A stretch of DNA of 64,000 nucleotides from Treponema parvum (lineage in GTDB: Bacteria; Spirochaetota; Spirochaetia; Treponematales; Treponemataceae): assembly GCF_017893965.1 (NCBI RefSeq), contig NZ_CP054142.1, positions 1,922,001-1,986,000 of the forward strand. The letters run 5' to 3'. The translations under genes were made by a program, and so were the position numbers. The notes beneath the pieces are model-generated. The model was given only the letters and a program-made list of their open reading frames with translations. It had not been told where the DNA came from and searched no databases. This document shows positions 63,269-64,000 of the stretch, piece by piece (the stretch's first letter is position 1; every line of letters begins with the position of its first letter).

Positions 63269-64000
63269 CTACCAATTATATGCCGAACCGTATTCGTTGG
63301 CCTTTTTTAGCAAGGCGTCGACTTTATCAGCAGCTTCCTGCATTTTTTTATTTAGATCGCCTCCGTTGCCTTTTGTTTCAATCGAATACACTACGGCCTG
63401 CCCCATGGCGTCGCGGGCTTCGGTTACGGAAGTCATCCTCGGTAAACCGTATTCGTTGTTCGTCGTAATCGCATTGGTTTTTGCATACGCATCCGTAATG
63501 TCGGCGACCATTGCGCCGGTAACGCGAGGATCCGTCCATACGGAATTTCTAAAACTGGGCATTCCTCTCGGAGTTATATAGGTTGCAACATCCTTACCTG
63601 CGACAAATTTCATAAATTTCCAAGCAGCGTCTTTGTTTTTTGAGCCGGAATACATTGCAATAGCCCAAACAACTTGTTTATAAGAATGAGCGCCGGCAGG
63701 ACCTGCGGGAATAGGAGCTACGCCCACTTGGTCGGCAAATTTGGATTCGTTTTTATCAATCAGAGAAGAATACAATGCCGCAGCGTCTATTACGATACCG
63801 ACCGTCCCCGAATTAAACAGCTGTGTCATCTGCGAATAGCCGGCATTCATTATTCCAGGGGGAGCATATTGTCCGAGCAGGCGGCCGTAAAATTTTACAG
63901 CCTCAAGAGCTTCAGGAGACCTGAATGCGCTTGTGCCGTTCTTAAAAAAACTTGCGCCGAATCCGAACAAGAACGGCGAAAATTGGGACGTTAACGCGAT
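63269..64000 (-). CDS. Extracellular solute-binding protein (family 1), N-terminus outside the window
   Basis: The frame is open to the last base of the window, reading ALTSQFSPFLFGFGASFF before the first possible start (TTG 63970), so the gene is cut at its 5' end. The visible ~240 residues are the C-terminal part of a CUT1 sugar-binding protein: KQVVWAIAMYSGSKNKDAAW, FMKFVAGKDVATY and a helical tail ending YGSAYNW. It feeds the two permeases downstream. The ligand may be an oligosaccharide, or another polar compound given the D-amino-acid-type enzyme in the operon. Confidence 0.88.
   Translation of the reverse strand: MALTSQFSPFLFGFGASFFKNGTSAFRSPEALEAVKFYGRLLGQYAPPGIMNAGYSQMTQLFNSGTVGIVIDAAALYSSLIDKNESKFADQVGVAPIPAGPAGAHSYKQVVWAIAMYSGSKNKDAAWKFMKFVAGKDVATYITPRGMPSFRNSVWTDPRVTGAMVADITDAYAKTNAITTNNEYGLPRMTSVTEARDAMGQAVVYSIETKGNGGDLNKKMQEAADKVDALLKKANEYGSAYNW

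Overview
The window looks like chromosome of a free-living or gut/rumen-type spirochete, most likely a Treponema. The evidence is gene architecture: a single-chain cytidylate kinase/ribosomal protein S1 fusion, a ~900-residue GreA with a long TPR-like N-terminal extension, many TPR envelope proteins, and a methyl-accepting chemotaxis receptor. It also carries lysine and aromatic amino acid biosynthesis genes that host-restricted treponemes usually lack. Species was not determined.

Layout. 1-2.6 kb: a LacI-family regulator cut by the window edge and two tandem NagB-type genes. 2.7-5.4 kb: gap, a lipoprotein and a TPR protein. 5.5-6.6 kb: a degenerate sigma-54-activator-like protein. 6.6-12.9 kb: a tightly packed operon recA-folK-scpA-scpB-rluB-cmk/rpsA (transcribed leftward). 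13-17 kb: rpe plus three envelope-type proteins. 17.2-20.9 kb: a rightward TPR gene and greA. 21-25.8 kb: xth, a RelBE-like toxin-antitoxin pair bracketed by 23-bp direct repeats, a split ThrE/YjjPB-type exporter, ilvE and a PIN-domain toxin-antitoxin pair. 25.8-26.8 kb: a gene-poor patch with three copies of a double-hairpin repeat, a coding remnant and tRNA-Glu and tRNA-Gln. 26.8-28.9 kb: a chemoreceptor.

29-50.5 kb is a large leftward Wzx/Wzy-type surface polysaccharide locus. It starts with CDP-glucose genes (rfbF, rfbG, rfbH) and ends with a complete dTDP-rhamnose set (rmlA, C, B, D) and an O-acyltransferase. The AT-rich core between them holds the flippase, polymerase, glycosyltransferases, two hexapeptide acetyltransferases and a WbsX-type protein. 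It also holds an unusual carbon-chemistry block: an acetolactate-synthase-like TPP enzyme, a decayed short-chain dehydrogenase, two DRE-TIM aldolases and a split transketolase. I infer that this block makes an uncommon, probably carbon-branched or chain-extended sugar; it is the best candidate for an undescribed system here.

50.8-64 kb: an AMP-forming acyl-CoA synthetase, aroC, an active/inactive M16 peptidase pair, a lysine pathway operon (dapA-asd-lysA, leftward) and a sugar-type ABC importer operon. That operon encodes a binding protein cut by the window end, two permeases and a D-threonine-aldolase-family PLP enzyme. No rRNA, insertion sequence, prophage or CRISPR array was seen.
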